A stretch of DNA of 64,000 nucleotides from the NCBI GenBank assembly GCA_004299485.1, contig SCQP01000020.1, forward strand, positions 1-64,000, read 5' to 3'. How positions within the stretch are numbered: the stretch's first letter is position 1; each line of letters starts with the position of its first letter. The DNA comes from Acidobacteriota bacterium. GTDB lineage: Bacteria > Acidobacteriota > Terriglobia > Terriglobales > SCQP01. Under the pieces are notes generated by a model. It searched no databases. It was not told the origin of the DNA and worked only from the letters and a program-made list of their open reading frames with translations. Positions 34,815 to 43,305 of this stretch are shown piece by piece. Both the position numbers and the translations under genes were made by a program.

Positions 34815-35360
34815 CTAATTCCTCGGGTTCACGCTGGGGATGCCAAAGTGCCCGCCAAGCTGGCTGAGCGCGGCCGGATCAATCGGCCCCACCAGGTTCA
34901 CCACCCGCAGCTCGCGCGGGTAGGCGGCAATGATCACCATGCCGGCCACGCCTTTGCCGGCGGCCATCAGGTAAATGTCCACGGTGCGGCAGCCGCGGTG
35001 GCTGTGGACGCTCATAATGCGCGACCACCCCGGTGCGTCAAGCTGGTGGTGAATTGCGGCGAGGTCGCGGGACGAATAGTCGTCGCGGTGGCCGAAGCGG
35101 AAGCTTTTGACGTAGACGCCCTGGAGTTGCTGCAGAACACGGCGCGCCTGGCCGTTGCCGTCGTTTGCCTCCTTGGCCGAGAGCATCCGGATGCCGACTT
35201 GCAGCATGGGACCGTCGAGGGTCACGTCGCTGACCTCCGCGGCGCGCTGCGCCAGGCCGTTGAAGGTGAGCTGAATGCGGCCCGGCTGCTGGGCTGCGAG
35301 CGCGCCTGCTAGCGCGGCCACCGTGAGCATGGCGTACAGACAATGGACGAGCTTTTTCAT
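34815..35360 (-). CDS. Exported DUF4252 protein
   Basis: A 181-residue protein with a signal peptide (LTVAALAGALAAQ). The mature part LTFNGLAQRAAEVSDVTLDGPMLQ, VYVKSFRFGHRDDYSSRDLAAIHHQL, WSRIMSVHSH and VDIYLMAAGKGVAGMVIIAAYPRELRVVNLVG is typical of DUF4252, small periplasmic proteins often encoded by ECF sigma operons. The stop lies 2 nt before the Omp85 gene and the start overlaps the preceding membrane-protein stop (ATGA). Function unknown. Confidence 0.83.
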   Translation of the reverse strand: MKKLVHCLYAMLTVAALAGALAAQQPGRIQLTFNGLAQRAAEVSDVTLDGPMLQVGIRMLSAKEANDGNGQARRVLQQLQGVYVKSFRFGHRDDYSSRDLAAIHHQLDAPGWSRIMSVHSHRGCRTVDIYLMAAGKGVAGMVIIAAYPRELRVVNLVGPIDPAALSQLGGHFGIPSVNPRN

Positions 35361-35707
35361 CGGTCTGCCCCTCTCTGGCCGGCGTGCATGTCCTCGGCGA
35401 TTTGCGCTTCAGCCCAATTCAGCTCGCCGGTCGTGATCTGTAGCGCATACGCCAGCCGCGCTTGCGCTTCCTGCGCCCGTTGCGCCTGGACTTGCCGCCG
35501 GTGCACCACACCGATAGCGATATACGCACACGCCGCCAGCAGCAGGGCGCAGAGGCTGACCAGGGCCGCGCGCTGCTGCAGCCAGGGGCCATGGGTGCGC
35601 GCGCGGGCCTTGCGGGCATGTGCCAGAATGCGCCCGGTCAACACCGCAGGCGGGTCCTCGCTGCGGTACAGATCATGCAAATGTTGTTCCAGTTCGGCTT
35701 CAGTCAT
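35357..35707 (-). CDS. Single-pass membrane protein, probable anti-sigma factor
   Basis: A 116-residue protein: an acidic cytoplasmic part (MTEAELEQHLHDLYRSEDPP..), one membrane helix (ALVSLCALLLAACAYIAIGVV) and a coiled-coil-like periplasmic tail (RRQVQAQRAQEAQARLAYALQ, then NWAEAQIAEDM). Position directly after an ECF sigma gene with ATGA overlap, size and topology all fit an anti-sigma factor, although no zinc-binding HxxxCxxC motif is present. The YALQITTGELNWAEAQ segment is seen in acidobacterial relatives as I recall. Confidence 0.68.
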   Translation of the reverse strand: MTEAELEQHLHDLYRSEDPPAVLTGRILAHARKARARTHGPWLQQRAALVSLCALLLAACAYIAIGVVHRRQVQAQRAQEAQARLAYALQITTGELNWAEAQIAEDMHAGQRGADR

Positions 35708-36234
35708 TGCTGCTCCAGGTGGGCTTCCGCCACGTCCGATGGCCGTGGCGGCGTGAGACGTAATTTCAAACTCGTGAGGGCGTGCCGTAGTTTCTTGCGG
35801 ACGGCGTTTTCCGGGATGCCGAGCACCCGCCCGATATCGGCCGGCTCCAGGTCTTCCTGATAGCGCAGTACCAGCGCGACGCGCGTCGCCGCCGGCAGGG
35901 CGGCAATCAGCCGTGCCAGCCGCTGCGACAGCAGCGGATCACGCCCGGGCGCCCCGGCTGCCGGGCTCGCGGCCGCGTGCACGTCGCGTAACGGCAGCCA
36001 GCGCCGGAAGCGTTGCCGCCGCATCTGGTCAATGCAGCGCCGCGCGGTAACGCGCCGGAGCCAATACACCAGGTGCGCAGCCGACTCGATCCGGCCGCCA
36101 TGTTCGAGCAGCGCCAGGAACACATCCTGGGCGATCTCTTCGGCGAGCGCGCGGTTGCGCAACGCGTTCAGCGCCATGCTGAACACCATCCGCTGGTGCT
36201 CCCGCACCGCCTGCTCGAATGCCTCCGTCTCCAT
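35704..36234 (-). CDS. ECF-family RNA polymerase sigma factor
   Basis: A 176-residue sigma-70 family protein. Region 2 covers EHQRMVFSMALNALRNRALAEEIAQDVFLALLEHG and HLVYWLRRVTARRCIDQMRRQR. Region 4 covers RLIAALPAATRVALVLRYQEDLEPADIGRVLGIPENAVRKKLRHALTSLK. It starts the operon sigma / membrane protein / DUF4252 / Omp85; all junctions overlap or are within 2 bp. The operon probably answers envelope conditions and controls itself (inference). Confidence 0.9.
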   Translation of the reverse strand: METEAFEQAVREHQRMVFSMALNALRNRALAEEIAQDVFLALLEHGGRIESAAHLVYWLRRVTARRCIDQMRRQRFRRWLPLRDVHAAASPAAGAPGRDPLLSQRLARLIAALPAATRVALVLRYQEDLEPADIGRVLGIPENAVRKKLRHALTSLKLRLTPPRPSDVAEAHLEQQ

Positions 36235-36353
36235 CGGCTTCTACTGTGGAATACGCACCAGCCCCGCCCACCCGCAGATTTATTTTGTGCGAATGTGAAA
36301 TCGTTGAAGGAAAAGCCTGCGAAAGATCGATCCCTATTGCCGAGGTGGTCCAA

Positions 36354-37691
36354 ATGGGCCTTGGAGGCAACCGCTTCGGATTCCGGACGGCAATACTGAC
36401 TGTCGCGGTAGCTTTGGCGCCGTGTCTGGCTGGGCAGATTACCGGTTCCCGAGAGGGGCCCCGCACGGCCGCTCGTGTGTCGCCGGGGAACGTGGCGCAA
36501 CCGAGCGCACGTGACCAGGGGATTACGGTGAAAATGAAAGATCAGTCGATCTGGCTGCCCTTGAACAGCTCGGCGCCGGTGCACATCAGCATGACCAATA
36601 GCAAACCCGACCGGGCCTGGTACATAAGCGCCGTGTCGTTCCGCGACCCGTCCGGCGCTGCAGATACCAGTTTTCTGACCGGCTCCGCAGTCAATGCCTT
36701 CGCTATGTGCCAGGACGCGGCCGGAAAAAAGGGTGCAACCTGCGCCAGTCCCCTACCCGTAACCACCTGCCCGGAAAATATTCTCAGCAAGACCTGTGAC
36801 CTGATCGTCTGGTTCAGCCCGCGCCAGATAGGCCTGACGGAGGAAGCTTTGGCGGTGACATTTGTCGAGTACCCGCAGCAAGGGGGTTCCGTCACGCGCA
36901 CAACGATCTCGGTGCCGGTGCTGGGAGGCGCGGCGGATGGCTGCCCCGCGCCGGCGCATACCTGGCTGCCGCTCATGGGCGCACCAGCGCCGGTGGTACA
37001 GTGCTGGTTCGACGACGCCTCGGGTTCGTCGCCTATCGCACTCGCTACCCAGATGAGCTTCTTGTACTCGGCTTCGGCCAGCACCTTGACCGTAGGCGCC
37101 AATCTCGTATCGCTACGCTTCGCACCCGGCTTCGATTTGACCCTGAGCGGCAAGGTCAACTCGGTCGGCTGCCCGGACGCGTCGAACTGCCCCGCCGGCA
37201 GCAGCACCGCGAAGCCGACGGCACAACAGGAGAGTGTGGAGCAGCTCCTTCACGGCGGCAATCTCGTGATCCGGGGCCAGTGGCCGCTGTTGCAGAAGGG
37301 CCTTGGCCCTGCTCAGGTCCTCGCTATTTTCGCACCTTCGCTTGGCGCCAACGTGTCGGGCTCGGGGGCGAGATCCAACGTCACTGCCGGAATCGTGCAA
37401 CTGCCCGTTGAGGTCTATAGCGATGTTTTCTCGCTGAACAACACCGGCGACATTTTCTGTGATTTCAGTTTCGGGCGCGAAATTGCTCCTGAGGCGATTG
37501 CCACGCAAGCCGGCATTGGCAATCATACATTTTGGCTTCGCATGTTCGGCGCGGGAGTCGATTTCGGCAGTGTCCGCTTTTCCGCCCAATACTCCTGGGG
37601 ACCGAACGCAAGTGGTTCCCAGCCAAAGCCTTTCAACCAACTGATTCTTTCCCTACAAGCTTCCCCGGGGAAATTGCTGAGCTCGCACTGA
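36354..37691 (+). CDS. Large secreted protein of unknown function
   Basis: A 445-residue protein from the ATG at 36354, with a signal peptide (AILTVAVALAPCLAG). It is rich in beta strands and small residues. A VKMKDQSIWLPLNSSAPVHISM segment starts the mature protein. Cys residues are spread in pairs (CQDAAGKKGATCASPLPVTTCPENILSKTC; CPDASNCPAG), suggesting disulfide bonds outside the cytoplasm. I recognise no family. It lies 119 bp from the divergent sigma factor and 67 bp before another large secreted protein in the same direction. Confidence 0.68.
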   Translation: MGLGGNRFGFRTAILTVAVALAPCLAGQITGSREGPRTAARVSPGNVAQPSARDQGITVKMKDQSIWLPLNSSAPVHISMTNSKPDRAWYISAVSFRDPSGAADTSFLTGSAVNAFAMCQDAAGKKGATCASPLPVTTCPENILSKTCDLIVWFSPRQIGLTEEALAVTFVEYPQQGGSVTRTTISVPVLGGAADGCPAPAHTWLPLMGAPAPVVQCWFDDASGSSPIALATQMSFLYSASASTLTVGANLVSLRFAPGFDLTLSGKVNSVGCPDASNCPAGSSTAKPTAQQESVEQLLHGGNLVIRGQWPLLQKGLGPAQVLAIFAPSLGANVSGSGARSNVTAGIVQLPVEVYSDVFSLNNTGDIFCDFSFGREIAPEAIATQAGIGNHTFWLRMFGAGVDFGSVRFSAQYSWGPNASGSQPKPFNQLILSLQASPGKLLSSH

Positions 37692-37758
37692 TGGCCGCCG
37701 GTCGTTGGACTCGCTACTCCCGCTACAATAGACCTATTCGGTTCTGGCGAGAGCAGCT

Positions 37759-40197
37759 ATGCGAGTTTTCGGCGCACGATATCCCGTTTCGTTTGCCTGC
37801 TTTGTGCTTGCGCTGGGCCTTTTGACGGCCTCCGGCGCCGCTGCGCAGGGCGCTCCCTGCCCGGGCGGGCGTTTCGTGACCGGATTTCAGTTGCAGGTCA
37901 GTGCGCCGGGGCGAAGCGCCGCGATCCCGTTTACCCAAATCAACAATCTGGATCAGGGTGACGTCCTGCACTACGCGCCGCAGGCGCTGCCGCCGGAGTG
38001 GCGGAAATCAGCGCGTGTCGCAGCGCTGCTGGTGCCGGCCGCCTATAGCGCCAGCGCCCATCTCGCGGTCTTTACTGGACGCGCCGACCGGACCGCGTCC
38101 TGGAAAGTGCCCGAACAGACGGCTGCGATTGCATTTCTGTTTGGCCCCAAGGGCCTGAACGCGAACAATACGCGCCGCATGCTCGACCAGCATCCTGAGT
38201 TGGTAGCTCATTTCATCACCTACGCTGAGCAGGCCTCACGCGTCGAAGCGCTGGTGGCACTGCTGGCGCGCTATGAGAACTCGCCGCCGGGTACGCTCGA
38301 CCTGAATACACTGCTCAAGCAGTATTCGCGGGAATATGGCGTCGCGATGCCTAAGGCGAACCCGGCACTGCCGCCGGATCAGGAGGCCGCGGTGATGCTG
38401 GCCGCGGTGGCGCCGCCGACGGCCGAGCCTGGCCCCTCGAAGCATGCCGACCTCACTGCCGGTTCGACCAGCACGGCGACCGCGTTGGCTACGCTCTATT
38501 ACGGTCCGGTGATGGGGCTGGCCAGCGACGCCATGCCGCTTTTCCGCGCCCTGCACAAGACCATGTTTCCGGGAATGCAGTTTCAGGGCGCCTTCGCGCA
38601 GCCCGACGCGGGTGGCGCGCGCTTGTGCGGCGCCAACACTGCGCCGCCGCCCAACAAGCATACCGTCTATATATGGATGGCGAACTTGCCAACCGGCACA
38701 GCGCCGTCGGTGCGCTTGGCCAAAGCCACAACCGCGACGCTCGCAGCGGGCACCAATGCGCGCCTGCAGGTCACCTGTGCCAGCGTGGCGCAATTGCGTG
38801 ACCTGATGCGTGCGCGGCAGTGGGAATTGGTTCCGGTCAAGGGCAAGCCCGTGTCCATCAAGGTCCAGGTTGCTCCCGGAGCTTTAAACGATACGCTCAC
38901 GCTCGATCTGACGCATGATTCCCATTTGACCGGCGATTATTACCTTGCCGCCATGTGGGATTGGACGCCGGTCAACGTCGCCGGCACGATCGCCGTGCAG
39001 GCGCCGACCGGACTGCAAGGCGCCACGCTCGCGCCCGGCGATGCGGCCAGGCTGATTGCCGAGGGGGGCGTAGTCACAGTGACAGTGGCCGGCACCAATT
39101 TCTCGCTCGTGAACAAGGTCGAGCTGGCCGGCGCGAGCGAGCCGTTCGCACTGGCCGACGGCGGCAAGCAGTTACACGTGACGATCGACACCGCGCAACT
39201 GGCCGCTGGCGTGCATCAATTGCGACTGGAGCAGGCCGCCGGCAGTGCGCGTGAGCTAGCGCTTACGGTGCTGCCGCCCAACCCACGCGTCGATGCTTTT
39301 CGCGCCAACGTGGATGAGGGCTCACAGAGGATCACGCTTCACGGCACGCACCTGGAGCGGATTGCACGTCTGACCAGCGCGGATGCAGACATCACGCTGG
39401 CCAGGCTGCCGGCCTCGATTCCCGCGAATGGCCTCGACCAGCGCCCAGCAATCGTTCACTTGACCGCCAGCGCGCAGCCCGGCCAGGTTCTTTCCGCCAA
39501 GGTCTACGTCGTCGGCTCAGCCGACCCGCTCGGGCTAGCCCACGCAATCAACGTACTCGGTCCGCGGCCACGCATCAGTGCAGTCGATCAAAGCGTGAAC
39601 GCCGGCCAAACGGTGGCGCTGAAGCCCAAGGAGCTGCCCGCCGACGCCACCGTGAATTTTGCCTTCACCATCGAGCACGCGCCGCCCGTGACCGAGGTAC
39701 ATCTGCGCTGCCAGTCACCCAATGACCAGATTCAGCCGCTGACCCTGCACGCCGGCGACACCTCCGGCACCGCCGAGCTGGAATCGAGCGGCAACGGACG
39801 TTACTACCTCGCCGCCGTGGCTGGCAAAATCGGCGCCCCTGGCTGCGACCTGCAGATGATCGTTCCCGACGCCTCCGCCGGCAACTCGAACGCCTACCTC
39901 CTCGGCCGCGTGGTGCTGCTGCCCCGCATTCATTCCCTGACGCTTTCCGATCAGAGTGCCGCGCCCGGCGAATTTGCCGGCACGCTGAGCGGCGACAACC
40001 TGCAGTTGATCGCTAAAACCGGCTGGAACGCCTCGACCGGCATCCCCGTCACCAGCGTCCCCATGCGCGTCAATCCGTCCTCTGCCGCGCAGACGCTGGC
40101 CATCGCCATGCCCTGGCCGCCGCCCTCGCCCCACGCCCCGCTCTACATCTGGCTGCGCGGCGAATCCCGCGGCCGCGCCACCACCGTCACGCAATAG
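37759..40197 (+). CDS. Large secreted multi-domain beta protein of unknown function
   Basis: An 812-residue protein with a signal peptide (SFACFVLALGLLTASGAAAQG). The N-terminal region is alpha/beta (about 30-190), followed by a Pro/Ala linker (about 205-235). The rest is several beta-sandwich-like units; one, LIAEGGVVTVTVAGTNFSLVNKVELAG, looks like an IPT/TIG-type repeat, and NVDEGSQRITLHGTHLERIARL and DQSVNAGQTVALKP repeat the pattern. No catalytic motif is visible. It overlaps the convergent vapB gene by 11 bp. Probably a periplasmic or surface protein. Confidence 0.66.
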   Translation: MRVFGARYPVSFACFVLALGLLTASGAAAQGAPCPGGRFVTGFQLQVSAPGRSAAIPFTQINNLDQGDVLHYAPQALPPEWRKSARVAALLVPAAYSASAHLAVFTGRADRTASWKVPEQTAAIAFLFGPKGLNANNTRRMLDQHPELVAHFITYAEQASRVEALVALLARYENSPPGTLDLNTLLKQYSREYGVAMPKANPALPPDQEAAVMLAAVAPPTAEPGPSKHADLTAGSTSTATALATLYYGPVMGLASDAMPLFRALHKTMFPGMQFQGAFAQPDAGGARLCGANTAPPPNKHTVYIWMANLPTGTAPSVRLAKATTATLAAGTNARLQVTCASVAQLRDLMRARQWELVPVKGKPVSIKVQVAPGALNDTLTLDLTHDSHLTGDYYLAAMWDWTPVNVAGTIAVQAPTGLQGATLAPGDAARLIAEGGVVTVTVAGTNFSLVNKVELAGASEPFALADGGKQLHVTIDTAQLAAGVHQLRLEQAAGSARELALTVLPPNPRVDAFRANVDEGSQRITLHGTHLERIARLTSADADITLARLPASIPANGLDQRPAIVHLTASAQPGQVLSAKVYVVGSADPLGLAHAINVLGPRPRISAVDQSVNAGQTVALKPKELPADATVNFAFTIEHAPPVTEVHLRCQSPNDQIQPLTLHAGDTSGTAELESSGNGRYYLAAVAGKIGAPGCDLQMIVPDASAGNSNAYLLGRVVLLPRIHSLTLSDQSAAPGEFAGTLSGDNLQLIAKTGWNASTGIPVTSVPMRVNPSSAAQTLAIAMPWPPPSPHAPLYIWLRGESRGRATTVTQ

Positions 40198-40402
40198 GCT
40201 GCCTCGGCCTGCGTCGTGCGATCTTGTAGTCGTAGGCCGGATCGAAGTCCACCTGTCCGAACATCTCGATCAGGCGCAGCCGCTCCTGATGTGCGATGTA
40301 CTCGCGCAGCGCGGCGGTCGCAGCTTCTTTTTTAGTCCGGTGCCCGCCGACTCGCTTCGCCGCCTCGATCAGCCGGTCATCGATGGTAACCCGGGTGGGC
40401 AT
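40187..40402 (-). CDS. Orphan VapB-type antitoxin
   Basis: A 71-residue protein: an RHH-like N-terminus (TRVTIDDRLIEAAKRVGGHRTKKEAATAALREYIAHQERLRLIEMFG) and a C-terminal motif QVDFDPAYDYKIARRR typical of VapB antitoxins that wrap around VapC. The region downstream on the same strand is the 3' end of the opposite-strand 37759-40197 gene, so no VapC follows. The ATG is preceded by TTGACC, not by an RBS. It may be an orphan that responds to toxins elsewhere, or a module that has lost its toxin. Confidence 0.78.
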   Translation of the reverse strand: MPTRVTIDDRLIEAAKRVGGHRTKKEAATAALREYIAHQERLRLIEMFGQVDFDPAYDYKIARRRPRQPIA

Positions 40403-40460
40403 AGGTCAACAGTAGCGCACCGACGGCGTACAATTACGTCCAGAGCGGGAGGCAAGGCGA

Positions 40461-40943
40461 ATGCGAAAGGCACAACGTACCGCGGTGATGGCAATTCTTC
40501 TGGGCGGCGTGCTGGCGCTGGGCAGCGTAACCGTCGGCGCGCAGAAAAGCGCCCAGCGCTGGACGACAGCCGAGACGGTCATGCCCGATGCACTCGTGAA
40601 GGAACTCAAGAATCCAGACCGTACTGCGCGCCCAGTCGTAGTCTGCGCTGGCTTTCAGGTCCTCTATCGCGGCGCGCATGTTCCCGGCGCCGCGTTTGCC
40701 GGACCCCCCTCGCGTCCGCAAGGCCTGGCCGCCTTGAAGGCATGGGCCGCCCCGCTGCCGCGGACAACCAATCTGGTGGTCTACTGCGGTTGCTGCCCCA
40801 TGACCAAGTGCCCCAACATCCGCCCCGCGTTTGCCGCCCTGCACGCCATGGGCTTCACCCGCCTGCGCGTCCTCGTGCTCCCTCGCAGCTTCGCCAAAGA
40901 CTGGGTCTATCGCCACCTCCCCATCGCCCGCGGCACCATGTGA
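40461..40943 (+). CDS. Exported rhodanese-like protein with Cys-rich active loop
   Basis: A 160-residue protein with a signal peptide (AVMAILLGGVLALGSVTVGAQ), then a rhodanese fold: PVVVCAGFQVLYRGAHVPGAAFAGP, then NLVVYCGCCPMTKCPNIRPAFAALHAMGFTRLRVL. In rhodaneses the loop after VVYC holds the single catalytic Cys and an Arg six residues on; here the loop is CGCCPMTKCPN with four Cys. This could bind metal or persulfide. It has a GGGAGG-type ribosome-binding site about 10 nt before the ATG, in contrast to many neighbours. It stands alone in a gap after vapB. Confidence 0.75.
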   Translation: MRKAQRTAVMAILLGGVLALGSVTVGAQKSAQRWTTAETVMPDALVKELKNPDRTARPVVVCAGFQVLYRGAHVPGAAFAGPPSRPQGLAALKAWAAPLPRTTNLVVYCGCCPMTKCPNIRPAFAALHAMGFTRLRVLVLPRSFAKDWVYRHLPIARGTM

Positions 40944-41057
40944 CCCCCGCGAGTCGACAGGCTTTCAGAAATAAGTCGGAACAGGTGCTTCGTCCTTCGC
41001 CAACTGACTGCAGAGTCAGTGTGCCATACGAACCTCTTGGGAGGTGGCCGCACCGGA

Positions 41058-42014
41058 TCATTTCGCTGTCGAGACGCCGGTCGGCGGGTCACCCCGCTTC
41101 GAAAACGCGAGCTGGTCGAGATACTTCTCAACCGTCGCGCGTTGGTCGATGAACTTGGCTCGCATATCCCGGTCCTGGAGAATTATCCCAAGCGCCCGCC
41201 GTACGCATGTCTCGAGTCCGTAAAGACTCTCTTCAGAGATGCCCATTTCGTGAGCGGCACCCGCACGAACGCCGTGTACGATCTTCGAGCGCAGACCGTA
41301 GCTGCGCTTCATGAACGCGAAGATCTTGCGCGAATCTAGGTCATCGTCGCCGATGAAAAATGCTATGCGCTGGGAGATCCTGAATGCCAGCTCTCCGGAA
41401 CTCGTGCCAAACAGAGATTCCAGCGCCATCCAAAAAAGAAGGAAGCGCAGGTCGTACGCCATCGTACGCAGCGCAATCGTTAGCGTTCGGATTGCCGCCC
41501 ACGGCGAGGAGGCGCGTGGGATCGCAACCAGCGTTTCGTAAAATGCGGCGGCAGCCTCCAGATCTGGCTCGCTGTACTGCTGATCACGTTCCCTGCGGAG
41601 ACACAAGAACGGCTGATGCCCTGCCTCAACGCTCTGTATGACGAACTCGCCGTTCGACTCTGGGGCATGGGCGACAAAAGTGAAACCGACGGGTGTGGGA
41701 CGACGCAGCCACAGCGCGAGATTAACGATGAATGCCTGCTCTGCTTTGGCGTCCTGGATAGAGTGTGGCATTCCCTGCACCCACCCAGGGTCAGGCGCGT
41801 GCAGCGCCTCGGCCGCGTAATCGAACAACAGACAATGCGAACATTCCTTGAGGAGCGCGCGATCGTTTCCGCTCAAGCAGCGGTTAAGGATTCCGGTGTC
41901 GCCCCGTAGCCAATCGGGGATCGGGGCGATCGTCAAGCCCGGTACAAACGGGTAGGTGCGGCCGGCGTCGAGACGCAGCCAAAGCAGGGGCACTGCCGTG
42001 TTAAACCGAGGCAT
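41058..42014 (-). CDS. HEPN-domain protein (ApeA-like)
   Basis: A 318-residue protein. The N-terminal 150 residues are mixed and unassigned. The C-terminal 130 residues match a HEPN helical bundle: LRFLLFWMALESLFGTSSGELAFRISQRIAFFI, DSRKIFAFMKRSYGLRSKIVHG with the R-x4-H catalytic motif (RSKIVH), then ESLYGLETCVRRALGIIL. HEPN proteins with this LESLFG / RSKIVHG pair are RNases in anti-phage and toxin modules, including ApeA. It sits next to the HigBA module and tRNA-Ser, which favours a defence or accessory role. Confidence 0.72.
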   Translation of the reverse strand: MPRFNTAVPLLWLRLDAGRTYPFVPGLTIAPIPDWLRGDTGILNRCLSGNDRALLKECSHCLLFDYAAEALHAPDPGWVQGMPHSIQDAKAEQAFIVNLALWLRRPTPVGFTFVAHAPESNGEFVIQSVEAGHQPFLCLRRERDQQYSEPDLEAAAAFYETLVAIPRASSPWAAIRTLTIALRTMAYDLRFLLFWMALESLFGTSSGELAFRISQRIAFFIGDDDLDSRKIFAFMKRSYGLRSKIVHGVRAGAAHEMGISEESLYGLETCVRRALGIILQDRDMRAKFIDQRATVEKYLDQLAFSKRGDPPTGVSTAK

Positions 42015-42099
42015 AACCCAGCTTACACGTCACTTTGATGCGCTGAAGCGCCAACGGGCACGCTGCCCGCGCCGGGATGCGTGCCGTGATTAGCCCGTT

Positions 42100-42402
42100 C
42101 TACGCTGCTCGATTGCGGCGTATCCGTACCCGGACTTCGACCCTTGCGCCCAGCCGGTTCAGGATGAGCATAAGCCGGTCCACGGTGAACCGGCCCAGGT
42201 TCGCATTGCGGATGCTCGAAAAATCCGCGGCGGCGATGCCGGTTCGTCGATTTGCTGCCCGCACGCTCAGATGCTCACGGTCGGTAGCCTTGATGATCTC
42301 AGCCGCGAGGAGCGCCTTGAACTGCTCTACGTCGGCGCTGTCGCGCTTCAGGTCGCGAAAGACATTTCCGCTCCCTCGCACCACGTCGGTTTTATCTTTC
42401 AT
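42100..42402 (-). CDS. HigA-like XRE-family antitoxin
   Basis: A 100-residue protein with a helix-turn-helix region EHLSVRAANRRTGIAAADFSSIRNANLGRFTVDRLMLILNRLGARVEVRV. The pattern R.A...TGI..A..S.I...RF..D.L...L..LG..V.V is characteristic of HigA/HTH_37 antitoxins. Its ATG overlaps the toxin stop (ATGA). In higBA modules the toxin comes first, as here. Confidence 0.85.
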   Translation of the reverse strand: MKDKTDVVRGSGNVFRDLKRDSADVEQFKALLAAEIIKATDREHLSVRAANRRTGIAAADFSSIRNANLGRFTVDRLMLILNRLGARVEVRVRIRRNRAA

Positions 42403-42751
42403 GCCAGCATCTCCTTCAACCTTTTCAGCCGTTCTTTGATCAGTTCGATCTCGAGTTCCGGCGTTGCACGGCCCTTTTTCGCCTTTTTCTGGAACGCGTG
42501 TAGCACCCAGATGTCATCGTCGAGCTGTACGGCATAGACGGCCCGGTACGCTTCGCCCTTAAACGGCAAGGCGATTTCGAAGATACCGGAGTCGAGACCC
42601 TGCATTGGTTTGGCGACGTCGGCCTTGGCGTCCTCGGCGGCAATTGTCAGTGCGCCGAGACATACGGAGTGCACGCCTGCGGGGACCTCTCAAAGTCCCG
42701 CAAAGCAGGTTTAAACCACGAGATTGTCCCGGTGTTCCTAGTTTCCCCCAC
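42399..42751 (-). pseudogene. HigB/gp49-like toxin gene interrupted by a 1-nt frameshift
   Basis: The open part (from a GTG at 42674) gives a 91-residue protein: LGALTIAAEDAKADVAKPMQGLDSGIFEIALPF, then YRAVYAVQLDDDIWVLHAFQKKAKKGRATPELEIELIKERLKRL, the HigB/gp49 RelE-like core. The missing N-terminus lies just upstream in another frame (ISWFKPALRDFE), after a GTG at 42751. Adding one G near 42688 would join it as RDFEEVPAGVHSVCLGAL, which aligns well with the family's L..F..EV....G.AL. The gene is therefore frameshifted, either as a real pseudogene or by a sequence error. If the short product is made it probably lacks activity. Confidence 0.72.
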
Positions 42752-42861
42752 GGCTCCCGCGCTAGGCCCACGAGTGTTGCTATATATGACAACAAATGCC
42801 AACGAGCCTTGGCATAGGACAGTCAGGATGCGGATTGAATTGGCTGAAATCGACTGAAATC

Positions 42862-42954
<93 letters not shown>

Positions 42955-43014
42955 GGCTTTCCTGAATAGTACGGCTCGCCCCTCATCATAGCAGGAGGGT
43001 CGCCCGCGCCGCGC

Positions 43015-43263
43015 TCATGCCGTTTCCTTGAGAGCCGTGACCTCGCCGGCAGGGATGCTGTACACGAGCGCCCCAAAGCCGGCCGAGCGTCGCGGCAGAC
43101 GGTGCTCGCTACGGATGACGTGGGCGACCTCAGCAGCGGGGAACAGCGAGGTCTGCCAGGCGTAGGCGCGCCGGTCACCAAACTCCAGCACTCGCGCAAT
43201 GGCGTTCCGGCTCGAAGTCCGCTTGTTTTGCGTCCCCCAAAAGCGCTGCCAAGTCGCTAAAGC
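43015..43263 (-). other. Coding-like remnant without start codon
   Basis: On the minus strand the frame reads ALATWQRFWGTQNKRTSS, AIARVLEFGDRRAYAWQTS, LFPAAEVAHVIRSEHRLPRR and SAGFGALVYSIPAGEV, to a TGA at 43015-43017. It is closed by a stop upstream and has no ATG; a GTG would leave fewer than 60 residues. The codon composition looks coding, so it is probably the 3' end of a lost gene. I do not recognise the family. It fills most of the gap between tRNA-Ser and the next gene. Confidence 0.35.
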
Positions 43264-43305
43264 CGCATCTAACCGTCAATATGACGGAAACGAAATCCGC
43301 GTCCT

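Noticed and set aside
37705-37729. TTGGAC/TACAAT promoter before the 37759 gene
   Set aside because: The spacing of 13 bp is too short for a standard sigma-70 promoter.
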